A stretch of 53,462 nt of DNA from Desulfosporosinus metallidurans (GCF_001936615.1 NZ_MLBF01000035.1:1-53462); one strand, 5' to 3'. Counted from the stretch's first letter, positions 42,420 through 52,168 are shown. Notes: generated by a model from the letters alone, not told the origin. Made by a program: numbers and translations.

Positions 42420-43007
42420 TTAATTCTCACTGAAACAGCGACTTGAATTAGCTAACATAAACAGGGGTTTCTGCAAATAATCTAATGGGTATAAATCATC
42501 CCTTGCTGAGATCAACGCCATAATCTTACCGACCTTGGATAGGGAATCAATAGAGACGATTACAAAAGCATCTTTTTCAGGGGATAAGGGATAGATGACA
42601 TTATTTTTATTAAGAACATCGTGGTAGGCGTCCAGGGTAAGCACTCTGAAATCACGATTGCGCCAACGAACATCGTAGAGCTTGAAGGCTTGGTGAGCAA
42701 CTAAGGGCAAGAGCCGTTCTTCTGTCAAATAGAGTTCAATTCCTATCATATATCCTTCACTATCAAGGTCATTCCAATATTCACAGTGAAAAGCGTTATC
42801 AACAGCCTCTCTATACGTTTTAGTCGCAAGACGCATTTGACTCAAACTTTGACCCATGCCAAGCCATTTAATCCTTGGAATGCTGAGACTGTTGACATCA
42901 TAAAAAAGTCCAATATCACTTTTATCGAGGGTATACTCATCAGTCGATTCATTAGGCATTAAGTAAATGTAGCCCATTTGCATGCTGTTATCACAGGTAA
43001 TAAGCAC
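42420..43007 (-). CDS. Hypothetical protein
   Basis: 195 residues, soluble, no signal peptide or membrane helix. I recognise no domain. The first 50 residues alternate beta-type segments (MQMGYIYLMPNESTDEY, SDIGLFYDVN). The middle is helical (SLSQMRLATKTYREAVDNAF), and a YWNDLDSEGYMIGIELYLTE stretch follows. It is divergent from the SNF2 helicase gene and ends at a strong bidirectional terminator, so it is a single-gene transcript. Coding status is supported by a clean 195-codon frame and typical amino acid use rather than by homology. Confidence 0.6.
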   Translation of the reverse strand: MLITCDNSMQMGYIYLMPNESTDEYTLDKSDIGLFYDVNSLSIPRIKWLGMGQSLSQMRLATKTYREAVDNAFHCEYWNDLDSEGYMIGIELYLTEERLLPLVAHQAFKLYDVRWRNRDFRVLTLDAYHDVLNKNNVIYPLSPEKDAFVIVSIDSLSKVGKIMALISARDDLYPLDYLQKPLFMLANSSRCFSEN

Positions 43008-43198
43008 AGAACATCCCCCCCAAAGCTTCGTTTCTAGCTTGATCAGTTATTTAATACATCATACCACAATGTCCGCTAGTTTCTACTATCCAAGGCACTG
43101 TCGACATACATTCTTGTTATTAGACACAAAACCCCCACCTATGATATTCTTAATGGATATACTTAAACTAACATAAATATCGCCAAAGGAGTCTTTTC

Positions 43199-46100
43199 AT
43201 GCCTCGCTTTATTATTTCCGAGGAACAAATTATAGACCTTGCCAACACTGACCGGGTGTATAAGAAGGGCGTTTCTTATTATATGGCCAGTAGAGTCCGT
43301 AATTTCATCTTTGCCCCCGATAAAGGTCTAGTTAACGCTTCTGTCATTGGGGGTTTGCGCTACTCAGTTCAGATAGCTTTTGAAAAGGATAGCTCTGTTC
43401 GATCTTACCGCTGCACTTGCCCGGCTTTTACTGAGTATCCCGGTGCCTGTAAACACGTTATAGCTGTTTTAAAAACTTGCCAGCAAAAGCTGCCCATTGC
43501 CTGGCCAGATCCCGTCGTCCAGAACCGTGTCGTTGAAGACCTGTTCGCTGTATTTGCCGACCATCACTCCGAGACCCCCTTCGAAGAGTTAACCCTGAAT
43601 GTGGAGCTTCAAATTACAGCAGGACACAGACTTTCCGCCCATGTGCAACTCAAACTGGGTCTACAGCGTCTCTATGTTGTTAAGGACATAGGACAATTCC
43701 TCTCATCTCTTAAAACAGGGCGTTCTCTGGAATTCGGCAAACAATTTACCCTTGAACCGACGCGCCAAGCCTTTAAAACGAAAGATAGGGCCCTGATTAC
43801 TATGTTACAGGAAATGTTTGAGCAACATACAGCTTTGACCGAAATGCAAGGTCCCTTTTATTCCACTACCCTATTCAATCAAAAGTCCTTGCCGTTAACC
43901 GGTTATTACCTGACTAAATTTCTAGACGCTTTAGGGGATAAAGAGTTTCTTTGGGAGATCGGCTCTACTCCCCCCCAACCCTCTCACATTATCCGACATC
44001 GTCTGCCCATAGAATTTTCTCTGCTAGCCCAAGATAAAGATTTACTATTGGCCCTAGATGGCGCTGAAGTACCCATCCAACTTACGCCGGATGGCAGCTA
44101 CTACGCTTATCGACAAATGATCTACCAAGCTTCTCCCACCCAAAAAGACCTGCTCCCCCCAATTTTAACGGCACTACGCAAAGGCTCCATGACAACTATT
44201 GCTATTCCAGCGACTCAGAAGGAATTTTTCGCATCGGAAGCCCTACCCTTGATCAAAAAACTAGGCCCGGTTAGTATTGACCCCATCCTCGAAGACAAAT
44301 TCAGTCAAGAGAATTTGTACGCTAAAATATATTTTGATCGCATAGGGGATATGGGCATCACTGCTCGCCTAGAGTTTCACTATGGAGATACTGTTATTAA
44401 TCCATTTGCGTCTACCCGAGAAACCAACATTGATTCCGAAGCTAGTGATCTAATCCTCATTCGCTCTGTAGAACAAGAGCGAACGATTCTGAATATTTTT
44501 GAACAGGCCAATTTTACTGTCTCCCAAGGTAACATCCACCTTGAGGAAGATGAACAGATTTTCGACTTCACTGTAAATTGGCTTCCCAAGCTTAAGGACT
44601 TAGCGGAACTATACTATTCCGACCAATTTAAGGTCAAAATCCGGACCTCAACAACCTTCTCTGGCCATGTTCGTCTCGACGAAACCCTGGACATCTTAGA
44701 AATTTCCTTCCAATATAACGACATTGAACACGACGAATTAGCGGACATCTTCCACTCCCTTCATCTGAAGAAAAAATATCACCGCCTTCGGGACGGCTCT
44801 TTCCTTGATTTAAACCAACCCGAATTGACTTCTATCGCTCAACTTCTCGATAACTTAGACCTTGAAGCCGATGATCTCAACCAAAAATTGCTCAATCTGC
44901 CGAAATACAGAGCAATGTATATTGACAGCTTCTTGCGCCAGGCAAATCTGCCGGGAGTGCAACGGAATAAAGCCTTTAAGCAATTGGTTCAAAGCATTCT
45001 TGAGCCCCAAGACAGTGAGTTCGAAATCCCAGCTGAGCTTCAGCATGTGTTGAGAGATTACCAGAAGACCGGCTTTAAATGGTTAAAAACACTGGCCTCT
45101 TTTGGCTTAGGCGGGATTTTGGCCGATGATATGGGGCTAGGCAAGACGCTACAGGTCCTCGCCTTTATTTTATCGGAAAAATCCTCCTCTTCTAGCCCAG
45201 CATTAGTCATCGCCCCCACCTCACTAATCTATAACTGGCAAGAGGAAGCTAAGAAGTTCACCCCCAGCTTACGAGTTCTTGTTGTAGAAGGTACTCCTCA
45301 AGAAAGACATGCTCAGTTAATAGATGTGGAAGAACAGTGGGACTTAGTGGTTACTTCCTATCCCCTACTGCGCCGAGACATCGATAAATTTGACAAGTTC
45401 AAATTCTCCTATTGCTTTTTAGATGAAGCACAACATACCAAAAACCCACTCACGCTCAACGCCAAGTCCGTGCAGCAAATTCAAGCTAAAGGTTATTTTG
45501 CCCTCACGGGAACCCCGATTGAAAACTCACTTTCCGAACTTTGGTCCCTCTTTAATTTTATCATGCCAGGCTATCTCCTCACCCATCAGGAATTTCGCAG
45601 AAAATACGAACTTCCGATTGTTAAAGGGGAAGACCCCCTGATCCTGGCAGAATTGAGCCGACACTCCAATCCCTTCATTTTACGTCGACTAAAAAAGGAT
45701 GTCTTAAAGGAACTACCGGACAAAATCGAAACTCAGCTCAACGCTCCCTTGACAGAAGAACAGAAAAAATTGTATTTAGCCTATTTACAGGAAGCAAAAG
45801 GCAAAATAGCCCAGGAAATAGCTGCCGTAGGGTTTAACAGAAGCCATATAAAGATTCTCGCGGCCCTGACCCGTCTGAGGCAAATTTGCTGCCACCCGTC
45901 CATGTTCTTAGAAAATTACACTGGTGAGAGCGGCAAAATGTTGCTTTTCCAGGAAATCCTTGCAGACGCCCTAGACAGCGGTCACCGGATCCTAGTGTTT
46001 TCTCAGTTCACAACGATGCTCGATATTATCCAAAGCCATCTAACCACGGAACGTATTGAGCATTTCTATCTTTCGGGTTCGACCAAAGCGGCAGATCGTT

Positions 46101-46444
46101 TAAAAATGGCCAATTCTTTCAATTCAGGCCTTGCCCAAGTCTTCCTAATCTCTCTAAAAGCGGGCGGGACTGGATTAAACCTCACTGGAGCGGATATGGT
46201 CATTCACTACGACCCCTGGTGGAACCCTGCTGTAGAAGACCAGGCCACGGATCGAGCTCACCGCATCGGCCAAGAAAGCTCAGTACAGGTCATTAAACTA
46301 ATTACCCAAGGAACCGTCGAAGAAAAAATCAACACCTTACAAACCAAGAAAAAGATGTTGATTGATTCTGTCATTCAACCAGGAGAAACTATGCTCTCCA
46401 AATTATCGGAACAAGAGCTAAGGGATCTCTTTGATTTGACTTAA
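43199..46444 (+). CDS. SNF2-family helicase with SWIM zinc finger
   Basis: 1081 residues. The N-terminal SWIM finger is CTCPAFTEYPGACKHVIAVL (CxC...CxH, about 74-95). A long linker (about 100-610) is followed by the SNF2 ATPase: GILADDMGLGKTLQVLAFIL (motif I), FLDEAQHTKNP (motif II, DEAQ), ALTGTPIENSLSELWSLF (III). The C-terminal helicase lobe has FSQFTTMLDII, SLKAGGTGLNLTGADMVIHY and DRAHRIGQESSVQVIKLI. Such enzymes translocate on double-stranded DNA and remodel DNA-protein complexes; bacterial members are poorly characterised. AAAGGAG precedes the ATG. No restriction or defence partner genes flank it. Confidence 0.93.
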   Translation: MPRFIISEEQIIDLANTDRVYKKGVSYYMASRVRNFIFAPDKGLVNASVIGGLRYSVQIAFEKDSSVRSYRCTCPAFTEYPGACKHVIAVLKTCQQKLPIAWPDPVVQNRVVEDLFAVFADHHSETPFEELTLNVELQITAGHRLSAHVQLKLGLQRLYVVKDIGQFLSSLKTGRSLEFGKQFTLEPTRQAFKTKDRALITMLQEMFEQHTALTEMQGPFYSTTLFNQKSLPLTGYYLTKFLDALGDKEFLWEIGSTPPQPSHIIRHRLPIEFSLLAQDKDLLLALDGAEVPIQLTPDGSYYAYRQMIYQASPTQKDLLPPILTALRKGSMTTIAIPATQKEFFASEALPLIKKLGPVSIDPILEDKFSQENLYAKIYFDRIGDMGITARLEFHYGDTVINPFASTRETNIDSEASDLILIRSVEQERTILNIFEQANFTVSQGNIHLEEDEQIFDFTVNWLPKLKDLAELYYSDQFKVKIRTSTTFSGHVRLDETLDILEISFQYNDIEHDELADIFHSLHLKKKYHRLRDGSFLDLNQPELTSIAQLLDNLDLEADDLNQKLLNLPKYRAMYIDSFLRQANLPGVQRNKAFKQLVQSILEPQDSEFEIPAELQHVLRDYQKTGFKWLKTLASFGLGGILADDMGLGKTLQVLAFILSEKSSSSSPALVIAPTSLIYNWQEEAKKFTPSLRVLVVEGTPQERHAQLIDVEEQWDLVVTSYPLLRRDIDKFDKFKFSYCFLDEAQHTKNPLTLNAKSVQQIQAKGYFALTGTPIENSLSELWSLFNFIMPGYLLTHQEFRRKYELPIVKGEDPLILAELSRHSNPFILRRLKKDVLKELPDKIETQLNAPLTEEQKKLYLAYLQEAKGKIAQEIAAVGFNRSHIKILAALTRLRQICCHPSMFLENYTGESGKMLLFQEILADALDSGHRILVFSQFTTMLDIIQSHLTTERIEHFYLSGSTKAADRLKMANSFNSGLAQVFLISLKAGGTGLNLTGADMVIHYDPWWNPAVEDQATDRAHRIGQESSVQVIKLITQGTVEEKINTLQTKKKMLIDSVIQPGETMLSKLSEQELRDLFDLT

Positions 46445-46526
46445 GGCGGAATTCAAATAGAGGTATACCCGCATGAATTCCTATAGAAACTTTTCTGCGA
46501 TTTACATATATTCCTTATTAAGGGGA

Positions 46527-46554
46527 TTACAATATTGCAGAGAGAGTATATAAT
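46527..46554 (+). promoter_or_regulatory. Sigma-A promoter of the coiled-coil gene
   Basis: TTACAA (46527-46532) and TATAAT (46549-46554) are separated by 16 nt, 25 nt before the start codon at 46579. An AAAGGGGG ribosome site lies between. Confidence 0.7.
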
Positions 46555-46578
46555 AGGGTTCAAAGGGGGACCATCTAT

Positions 46579-46986
46579 ATGGATCAACAACAGATCATGG
46601 AGATACTCGCCAAAATACTTGAGTCGCAAAATGAGTTTAGACAAAGTCAAGATTCAATGAGTCGAGAGATAAATGCCATGAGTCAAGACTTCAACTCTAA
46701 ACAAGATTCAATGAGTCAAGATATAAATGCCATGAATTTAGATTTCAACTCTAAGCATGATTCAATCAGTCGAGATTTCAACTCTAAGCTACACTCAATG
46801 AGTAATACACTTGAAAAGCTTGCGTTGTCCATTGAACATGATATTATTGTAAAAATTAGTGCTTTATATGATTCCCGAGAAGTACAAAAAGATCATAATG
46901 CCCGAGTGGATGAAACCCTTGATCGAATCGAGAAAAAATTGGAGGTTCTCCAATTGGAAACCTCTAGCCTCAGAAGAATAAAGTAA
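46579..46986 (+). CDS. Small coiled-coil protein with internal repeats
   Basis: 135 residues, hydrophilic and predicted helical throughout, no membrane segment. Residues 25-75 consist of 18-residue repeats (DSMSREINAMSQDFNSKQ, DSMSQDINAMNLDFNSKH, then a shortened third copy). The C-terminal part (VDETLDRIEKKLEVLQLE) has heptad-like spacing. No family recognised; it resembles small coiled-coil proteins often of unknown function in Firmicutes. It has its own promoter and terminator. It lies next to a chemoreceptor gene but is convergent with it. Confidence 0.7.
   Translation: MDQQQIMEILAKILESQNEFRQSQDSMSREINAMSQDFNSKQDSMSQDINAMNLDFNSKHDSISRDFNSKLHSMSNTLEKLALSIEHDIIVKISALYDSREVQKDHNARVDETLDRIEKKLEVLQLETSSLRRIK
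46651..46800 (+). repeat. 54-bp tandem repeat inside the coiled-coil gene
   Basis: Two full 54-bp units (46651-46704, 46705-46758) and a partial third (46759 to about 46800) start with GATTCAATGAGTC or close variants. Because 54 is divisible by 3, copy-number change would alter the coiled-coil length by 18 residues without breaking the frame. Confidence 0.8.
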
Positions 46987-47050
46987 CTTGCCCTAACTAT
47001 TGAAAGCTCACTTATCTTGATAATATCAACTTATCAGGCCCTATGATAGC

Positions 47051-47084
47051 ATAAAAAATGCACTCTATTGAGTGCATTTTTTAT
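47051..47084. terminator. Bidirectional terminator
   Basis: Perfect 15-bp stem (ATAAAAAATGCACTC / GAGTGCATTTTTTAT, loop TATT) between the convergent coiled-coil and chemoreceptor genes. A/T runs on both sides make it work in both directions. Confidence 0.9.
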
Positions 47085-47099
47085 ATGGGAGCAGGATAG

Positions 47100-48836
47100 C
47101 TAAACCTTAAATTTTGAAACAGCAGACATTAGACTTTCCCCGAGTTTAGCCAAAGCTTCTGCAGATTGGCTTACTGATACCATAGTGGCAGCTTGTTCCT
47201 CTGACGAAGCGGAAACCTCTTCCGCGCTGGCGGCCGTTTGCTCTGCTATTACGCCAATACTCTCCACAGATTTAACCGCTTTGGTGCTCCCGCTGGCCAT
47301 TTGTTGTGCAGCCTCCGTGACCTGCTGAATTTGCTCGACGACTGTATTAACCTCTTCTACAATGGTTCGGAAGGAATTTCCGGCTAAATTAACCGCTTCA
47401 ACTCCTGCAACCACTCCCACCTTTCCTTTCTCCATCGCTCCAACGGCACGTTCCGTCTCCCGTTGAATGTTAGCAATTAGGGTTGCAATCTGAGTCGTTG
47501 ACATGGATGATTGTTCGGCGAGCTTCCGTACCTCTTCTGCAACAACAGCGAAACCTCTACCCTGTTCGCCCGCCCGCGCAGCCTCAATGGCTGCATTTAA
47601 GGCCAATAAGTTGGTTTGATCAGCAATACCTTTTATTACATCAACAATTTGCCCAATCTGTATTGATTGATTTCCCAGCTCAGCAATGACTTCAGCCGTT
47701 TGAACCGAAGCATCTCGGACTTGTTCAATTTTTTGAACCGCATTTTCTGCCTGGAGAGCCCCCAATTCAGCAGCCTGCGCTGCCCTTCCACTACTTTGAT
47801 TTACAGTCTCGGCATTGGCAGCTACCTGCTGTGCACTTGCAGACAACTGTTCAATGACCCCACTGGTTTCCCCGACTGAAATAGCTTGGTCCGTTGCACC
47901 GGTCGCGAGTTGGGCAAGAGTGTCAGAAACTTGTTCACTTGCAGCAGTTGCTTCCTCCGCCGCAGCAGACAATTCCTGGCTTGTAGCCGCCACGCTCTCG
48001 GACTGGGTTAAAACTTCTCCGATGAGTTCCCTTAGCGAATGTACCATCGCACCGACGGCTCGTGACAAGACGCCGATTTCATCTCTATTTTTAATATCCG
48101 GCATCTTAATGTTCAAGTCCCCATCAGCCACGGACTGAGCAACCTTCGTCACCGCTACAAGCGGCATACTTATATGCCGTGCCAACATAATCGCTAAAAC
48201 ACCCCCCCCGATCAAGGCAAGAGCAATAATCATGATCAGGAGCCTCACCACGGAATCCTTCGTAGTCTGAGCATCTGTAACAGATTTTGTCCCCCCAGTC
48301 GACATAAAAGCCATCTGCGCTTCCATATCCTTAAGAAGTTGTTCAAAACTTGCTTTACTCTTATCGGTTAAGATGGGACGGGCCTCAACATCCTTACCTT
48401 CTCCTACTAATTTCCACACCTGATCAGCATCGGACATATAAGTATCAAACGATTTCCGCATAGCTTCGTTTCGTGATTTTCCCTCAGTCGTTGTCACAGA
48501 GTTAGAATATGTAGCAAAATCATTCTCCCATTTGGCTTTAAAGCTCATGAATTGGGCTTTATTCTCCTGAAACATTTTCGCATCAGCACGCATCGTAAAT
48601 CCTAACAAGAGAGTACGGCGCGTATCTTCTGTATCCTCAACCACTTGCGCCAAAGATGTAGTTGCCTTTAACCAATGCCCTCCTAAATCTTCCGCTCCCA
48701 GATTGATCTTATAAACCCCGTAATAACCCACGCCCCCTACAAGCAGAGTTAATAACAAGACAACCAAAAAGCCTAGCTGTAACTTAAGTTTTATTCCGTA
48801 ACTAATCACGGACTTTGACGAATTTATTTTAGCCAT
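47100..48836 (-). CDS. Methyl-accepting chemotaxis protein
   Basis: 578 residues. An N-terminal membrane helix (about 17-37) is followed by an extracellular four-helix-bundle sensor (about 40-190), a second helix (VRLLIMIIALALIGGGVLAI, about 195-215), a HAMP domain and the long cytoplasmic coiled coil. The signalling hairpin is IKGIADQTNLLALNAAIEAA, followed by RAGEQGRGFAVVAEEVRKLA. It senses an unknown ligand and controls CheA. There is no CheW/CheR-binding pentapeptide at the C-terminus and no che genes nearby, so it is an orphan receptor. Confidence 0.94.
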   Translation of the reverse strand: MAKINSSKSVISYGIKLKLQLGFLVVLLLTLLVGGVGYYGVYKINLGAEDLGGHWLKATTSLAQVVEDTEDTRRTLLLGFTMRADAKMFQENKAQFMSFKAKWENDFATYSNSVTTTEGKSRNEAMRKSFDTYMSDADQVWKLVGEGKDVEARPILTDKSKASFEQLLKDMEAQMAFMSTGGTKSVTDAQTTKDSVVRLLIMIIALALIGGGVLAIMLARHISMPLVAVTKVAQSVADGDLNIKMPDIKNRDEIGVLSRAVGAMVHSLRELIGEVLTQSESVAATSQELSAAAEEATAASEQVSDTLAQLATGATDQAISVGETSGVIEQLSASAQQVAANAETVNQSSGRAAQAAELGALQAENAVQKIEQVRDASVQTAEVIAELGNQSIQIGQIVDVIKGIADQTNLLALNAAIEAARAGEQGRGFAVVAEEVRKLAEQSSMSTTQIATLIANIQRETERAVGAMEKGKVGVVAGVEAVNLAGNSFRTIVEEVNTVVEQIQQVTEAAQQMASGSTKAVKSVESIGVIAEQTAASAEEVSASSEEQAATMVSVSQSAEALAKLGESLMSAVSKFKV

Positions 48837-49166
48837 AATTTTATCACTCCCGATACAGTTTTTATGGTATGTATTTGAATTCCCTTCATCTTTTGGCTCC
48901 TCTCTCTTTATAAGAATACATTTCGGAAAGTATTAAACTACGAGCCAATTTGACTCAAAATACAAAAATAGTTCATCCCCATTTTAAATAAATTAGTGAT
49001 ATTTAAAGAAATATTCAATATGATTTAGATAAAAAAAGTTTTAAATACTGGTGACATTTTTATGCTGAATATATCACTTAGCCAAATCTTTTACAATATC
49101 TTGACGAAATCTTGATACCTTAATTCTTTGATACTAGTTTACTAGTTAAAAGTTAGTAGAGTGCAT
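48837..49166. other. Intergenic stretch without a gene
   Basis: An AT-rich gap between the chemoreceptor (minus) and the EAL remnant. I see no open frame with a ribosome site, no strong stem-loop and no recognisable RNA. It presumably carries the chemoreceptor promoter near 48850-49000, but no convincing pair of boxes stands out. Confidence 0.5.
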
Positions 49167-49226
49167 TTATAGTTTTTCCACTAATGGTGCTGGCTTTCCT
49201 AAAAAATACCCTTGACCACAATTAAT
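49167..49226 (-). pseudogene. EAL-domain (c-di-GMP phosphodiesterase) C-terminal remnant
   Basis: The minus strand reads INCGQGYFLGKPAPLVEKL then stop at 49167. The GQGY-F-KP-P pattern is the end of EAL domains. Upstream the permease gene occupies the DNA, so only about 19 codons survive. This marks a deletion or insertion junction exactly at the permease stop codon. Confidence 0.65.
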
Positions 49227-50364
49227 CCAAATTCTTCTTGAACGTCTTAGCTGCAATCGCCAATAAAATAAAGGCAAAAGCACATAAAGTCAGGGTGTCC
49301 TGCCAAAGGTACTTGACCCCCACCCCTTTAAGAAAGATTCCCCGCACGATGTCCAAAAAATAGGTTAAAGGTAACAACCCGCCCATGATTTGTAACAGCC
49401 TGGGCATCGTTTCCCGAGGAAAAATAAAGCCGGATAACAGGATCGATGGCAAGATCAAGATGAACGTCATTTGCATCGCTTGTAGCTGAGTTTTGGCAAC
49501 GCTTGAGATCAGGAGACCAATAGCTAGAATGGTAAACAGGAAAATGGTGGACAGTAAGACCAGAAGCGGCAGACTTCCTAGTGGCACCACTCCAAACCAG
49601 AAAATCCCTGTAGCTAGAATCAGGGACAGGGAAACAAATCCGATAAACACGAAGGGGAGGAGTTTACCCAGCAGTAACTCTAGAGATCGAATAGGGGTCA
49701 CGACCAATTGCTCCATGGTGCCACGTTCCTTTTCCCGTACAATGGAGAACGAAGTTAACATTGCAATCACATTTTGCAGTATTAGACCGATTAGGGCTGG
49801 AATATTAAAGTTCTTGGATTTCATATCCGGGTTGTACCAGACCCTAGTCTCGATATTGAGCGGTGTGCTCGTCACAATCGTAGCACCCTTGGCGACAAGG
49901 CGTTCACTCTGGAGCTGCAGTGATTTATTCAGGCCAAGCATTTGAACTGCAGACATAACCGCGCGGGCTACGGTGGGGTCGGAGCCGTCAACCAAAACCT
50001 GTACCGTTGCTTGTTCTTGCCCCTGCAATCGTTTACCAAAATCCGGAGGGATAATGACAGCAGCCCGTGCCTTGCCACTATCTATATAGCCTTCAATCTG
50101 CGTATAGCCCTGGACGAAGTTATCCGGATCCAAGTATTGGGTGTTTCGCATCGAAGTAATAAAATCCCTGCTATCGGCTGTTTGAGATTGGTCCCAAACG
50201 ACCGTAGAAAGGTGCTCCACATCTGTGTTTACCGCATAACCAAATAAGAGAAGCATCCCAATCGGCATGGCAATGGCCATGACTAAGCTGGCTCGGTCCC
50301 GACGGATATGGATGAATTCCTTTTTCAAGACCGCAATAAAACGCACCCAAGAAAATCGTGGCAT
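49222..50364 (-). CDS. ABC-2 type transporter permease (YbhR/YbhS-like)
   Basis: 380 residues. The N-terminal membrane helix is ASLVMAIAMPIGMLLLFGYA, then an extracellular domain of about 150 residues, then five helices with REKERGTMEQLVVTPIRSLE and IFPRETMPRLLQIMGGLLPL typical of the ABC-2 family. It is coupled to the ATPase gene by a 1-nt overlap. E. coli YbhFSR has two permeases; here one gene suggests a homodimer. Likely exports drugs or toxic amphiphiles with the ATPase and adaptor upstream. Confidence 0.9.
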   Translation of the reverse strand: MPRFSWVRFIAVLKKEFIHIRRDRASLVMAIAMPIGMLLLFGYAVNTDVEHLSTVVWDQSQTADSRDFITSMRNTQYLDPDNFVQGYTQIEGYIDSGKARAAVIIPPDFGKRLQGQEQATVQVLVDGSDPTVARAVMSAVQMLGLNKSLQLQSERLVAKGATIVTSTPLNIETRVWYNPDMKSKNFNIPALIGLILQNVIAMLTSFSIVREKERGTMEQLVVTPIRSLELLLGKLLPFVFIGFVSLSLILATGIFWFGVVPLGSLPLLVLLSTIFLFTILAIGLLISSVAKTQLQAMQMTFILILPSILLSGFIFPRETMPRLLQIMGGLLPLTYFLDIVRGIFLKGVGVKYLWQDTLTLCAFAFILLAIAAKTFKKNLD

Positions 50365-51137
50365 TAGCCTATCCCTCCTTTTTGACGCATCAGGTTGCGA
50401 GGGTCATCTGAGGCTTCATGCTCAACATAATAGATGAAGAGATCGTCCAAATTATCCTTCGCTTCTCTTTTTTTCATATCCTCCGGCGTGCCCAGAGCGA
50501 TTAATCGCCCATAAAAGACAAAACCCAAGTAATCACAGGAAGCCGCTTCATCCATATAGTGTGTGCTAACTAGAACCGTCATCCCTTCTTTGGCCAGTTG
50601 ATGAATTAAGTCCCAGAAAACTCGTCGAGAAACAGGATCCACCCCAGCCGTAGGCTCATCCAGGATGAGCAATTGTGGATTATGCAGCAAAGCACAAGCC
50701 AAGGCCACTCTTTGCTTCCAACCACCTGAAAGAGAAGCGACCATCTGTGGGGTTCTCTCCTTTAGTCCAATCCGTTCAATCACCCGTTCTTTTTGGACCC
50801 GGGCCTCTTTTCCCTTCAAGCTGTATACCCCGGCATAAAAATCAAGATTTTCGTTAACCGTGAGATCGTCATAAAGGCTAAACTTTTGGGACATATAGCC
50901 GATACGCTGTTTGATTTCCTCGGGTTGAGTTTTAACATCGTACCCAAGCACAGTGGCTTGCCCCTCCGTTGGTATCAAAACTCCGCATAACATGCGAATG
51001 ATCGTCGTTTTCCCAGCACCATTCGGTCCCACAAACCCCATAATTGCCCCAGGTGGGAGTTGAAAGGTTACCCCTTGAACCGCCGTATAGGAGCCAAACC
51101 GTTTTATCAAACCCTGGCAATCGATGGCCAAATTCAT
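50364..51137 (-). CDS. ABC transporter ATPase (ABC-2 type exporter)
   Basis: 257 residues with Walker A GPNGAGKTTIIRMLC, signature LSGGWKQRVALACAL, Walker B LLILDEPTAGVDPVSRR and the H-loop STHYMDEA. A single ATPase domain, while E. coli YbhF has two fused. It drives the permease at 49222-50364. It lies 14 nt after the membrane-fusion gene, in a TetR-HlyD-ATPase-permease operon. Confidence 0.93.
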   Translation of the reverse strand: MNLAIDCQGLIKRFGSYTAVQGVTFQLPPGAIMGFVGPNGAGKTTIIRMLCGVLIPTEGQATVLGYDVKTQPEEIKQRIGYMSQKFSLYDDLTVNENLDFYAGVYSLKGKEARVQKERVIERIGLKERTPQMVASLSGGWKQRVALACALLHNPQLLILDEPTAGVDPVSRRVFWDLIHQLAKEGMTVLVSTHYMDEAASCDYLGFVFYGRLIALGTPEDMKKREAKDNLDDLFIYYVEHEASDDPRNLMRQKGGIG

Positions 51138-51151
51138 TTTCTCTCACTCCT

Positions 51152-52168
51152 CTATTGCAGGGTCACATCCGCAGGCATACCTGCTTTCAACTGATCTTTA
51201 CCTTCGGTAATACTAAGTTTGACAGCATAAACGGTCGTGGTTCTTTCTTCTTTCGTCTGCACGTTCTTGGGAGTGAATTCTGCCTGGTTACTGACGTATA
51301 GGATTTGTCCTTTAAATGTTTTTCCAGGGTAAGAATCCACAGCAATAAGACCTGTACCGCCCACTTTCACTTGGCTCAGCTTGGCCTCGGGGACATATAT
51401 TTTAATCCACAAATCATTCGGGTCGAGCATCGTTACCAACGTAGTACCAGAATTGACGACTTGACCTAGTTCGACATGCCGATAGAGAACCTGACCACTA
51501 GTTGGGCTCTTAATGATCAATTTACTTAACGTCAATTCAGCCGCTTTGACGGACTGAGCTGTGATATCAACGGCCGCTTTCTGGGCCTGAATAGTAGGTT
51601 GTATATTACCAGCTTGAGCTTGGTCTAAGCTTGCTTGGGCGGCATTCACATTTGCTTGAGCGCTTTCATACTGGGCCTTTAATGTGTCAAGTTTGTTTTG
51701 TTGGGCATCCACAACCTGTTTACTAATCCCACCGCTCCCCAAGAGCTTTTGATCATTTGCCAGATTATTTTCTTCGAATTTTATATTCAGCGCCAAACTT
51801 GATAGATTAGCATTAGCCTGTTCCACCAAGTACGACAGACGACGAATTTCTTCCGCCCGCGCCCCTCCCAACAGATCGTCGAGTTTGGCTTGCGCCTGGA
51901 CTTGCTGACTCTTCGCTGTGGCCAAGGTAAGTTTAGCCTGACTGTCATCCAACTTGGCAATGATGTCACCAGCTTTGATGACCTGACCTTCTCGTACGGA
52001 CAGCTCGACGATTCTACCACCAAGTTCTGGCTGGATAGGAATTTCATTTGCTTCAATCGTACCGGAATATGAGTTCGTATCTGAGGGACGGTTAAAATAT
52101 CTGTTACCCAAAACTGATAGGGTAATAAGGATAAGAACAACGACAATTAAGGCAATTTTTTTTCTCAT
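51152..52168 (-). CDS. HlyD-family membrane fusion/adaptor protein
   Basis: About 338 residues. The N-terminal anchor helix is KKIALIVVVLILITLSVLGN; the lipoyl half-motifs are IPIQPELGGRIVELSVREGQ and LIIKSPTSGQVLYRHVELGQ. They flank a coiled-coil hairpin (about 90-205), and a beta-barrel domain follows. ATG 52168 follows AAGGAGGAAGAG; the upstream starts at 52195 and 52222 would read through that site into the tetR gene. Similar to YbhG. In a single-membrane cell it would extend the exporter outside the membrane. Confidence 0.9.
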   Translation of the reverse strand: MRKKIALIVVVLILITLSVLGNRYFNRPSDTNSYSGTIEANEIPIQPELGGRIVELSVREGQVIKAGDIIAKLDDSQAKLTLATAKSQQVQAQAKLDDLLGGARAEEIRRLSYLVEQANANLSSLALNIKFEENNLANDQKLLGSGGISKQVVDAQQNKLDTLKAQYESAQANVNAAQASLDQAQAGNIQPTIQAQKAAVDITAQSVKAAELTLSKLIIKSPTSGQVLYRHVELGQVVNSGTTLVTMLDPNDLWIKIYVPEAKLSQVKVGGTGLIAVDSYPGKTFKGQILYVSNQAEFTPKNVQTKEERTTTVYAVKLSITEGKDQLKAGMPADVTLQ

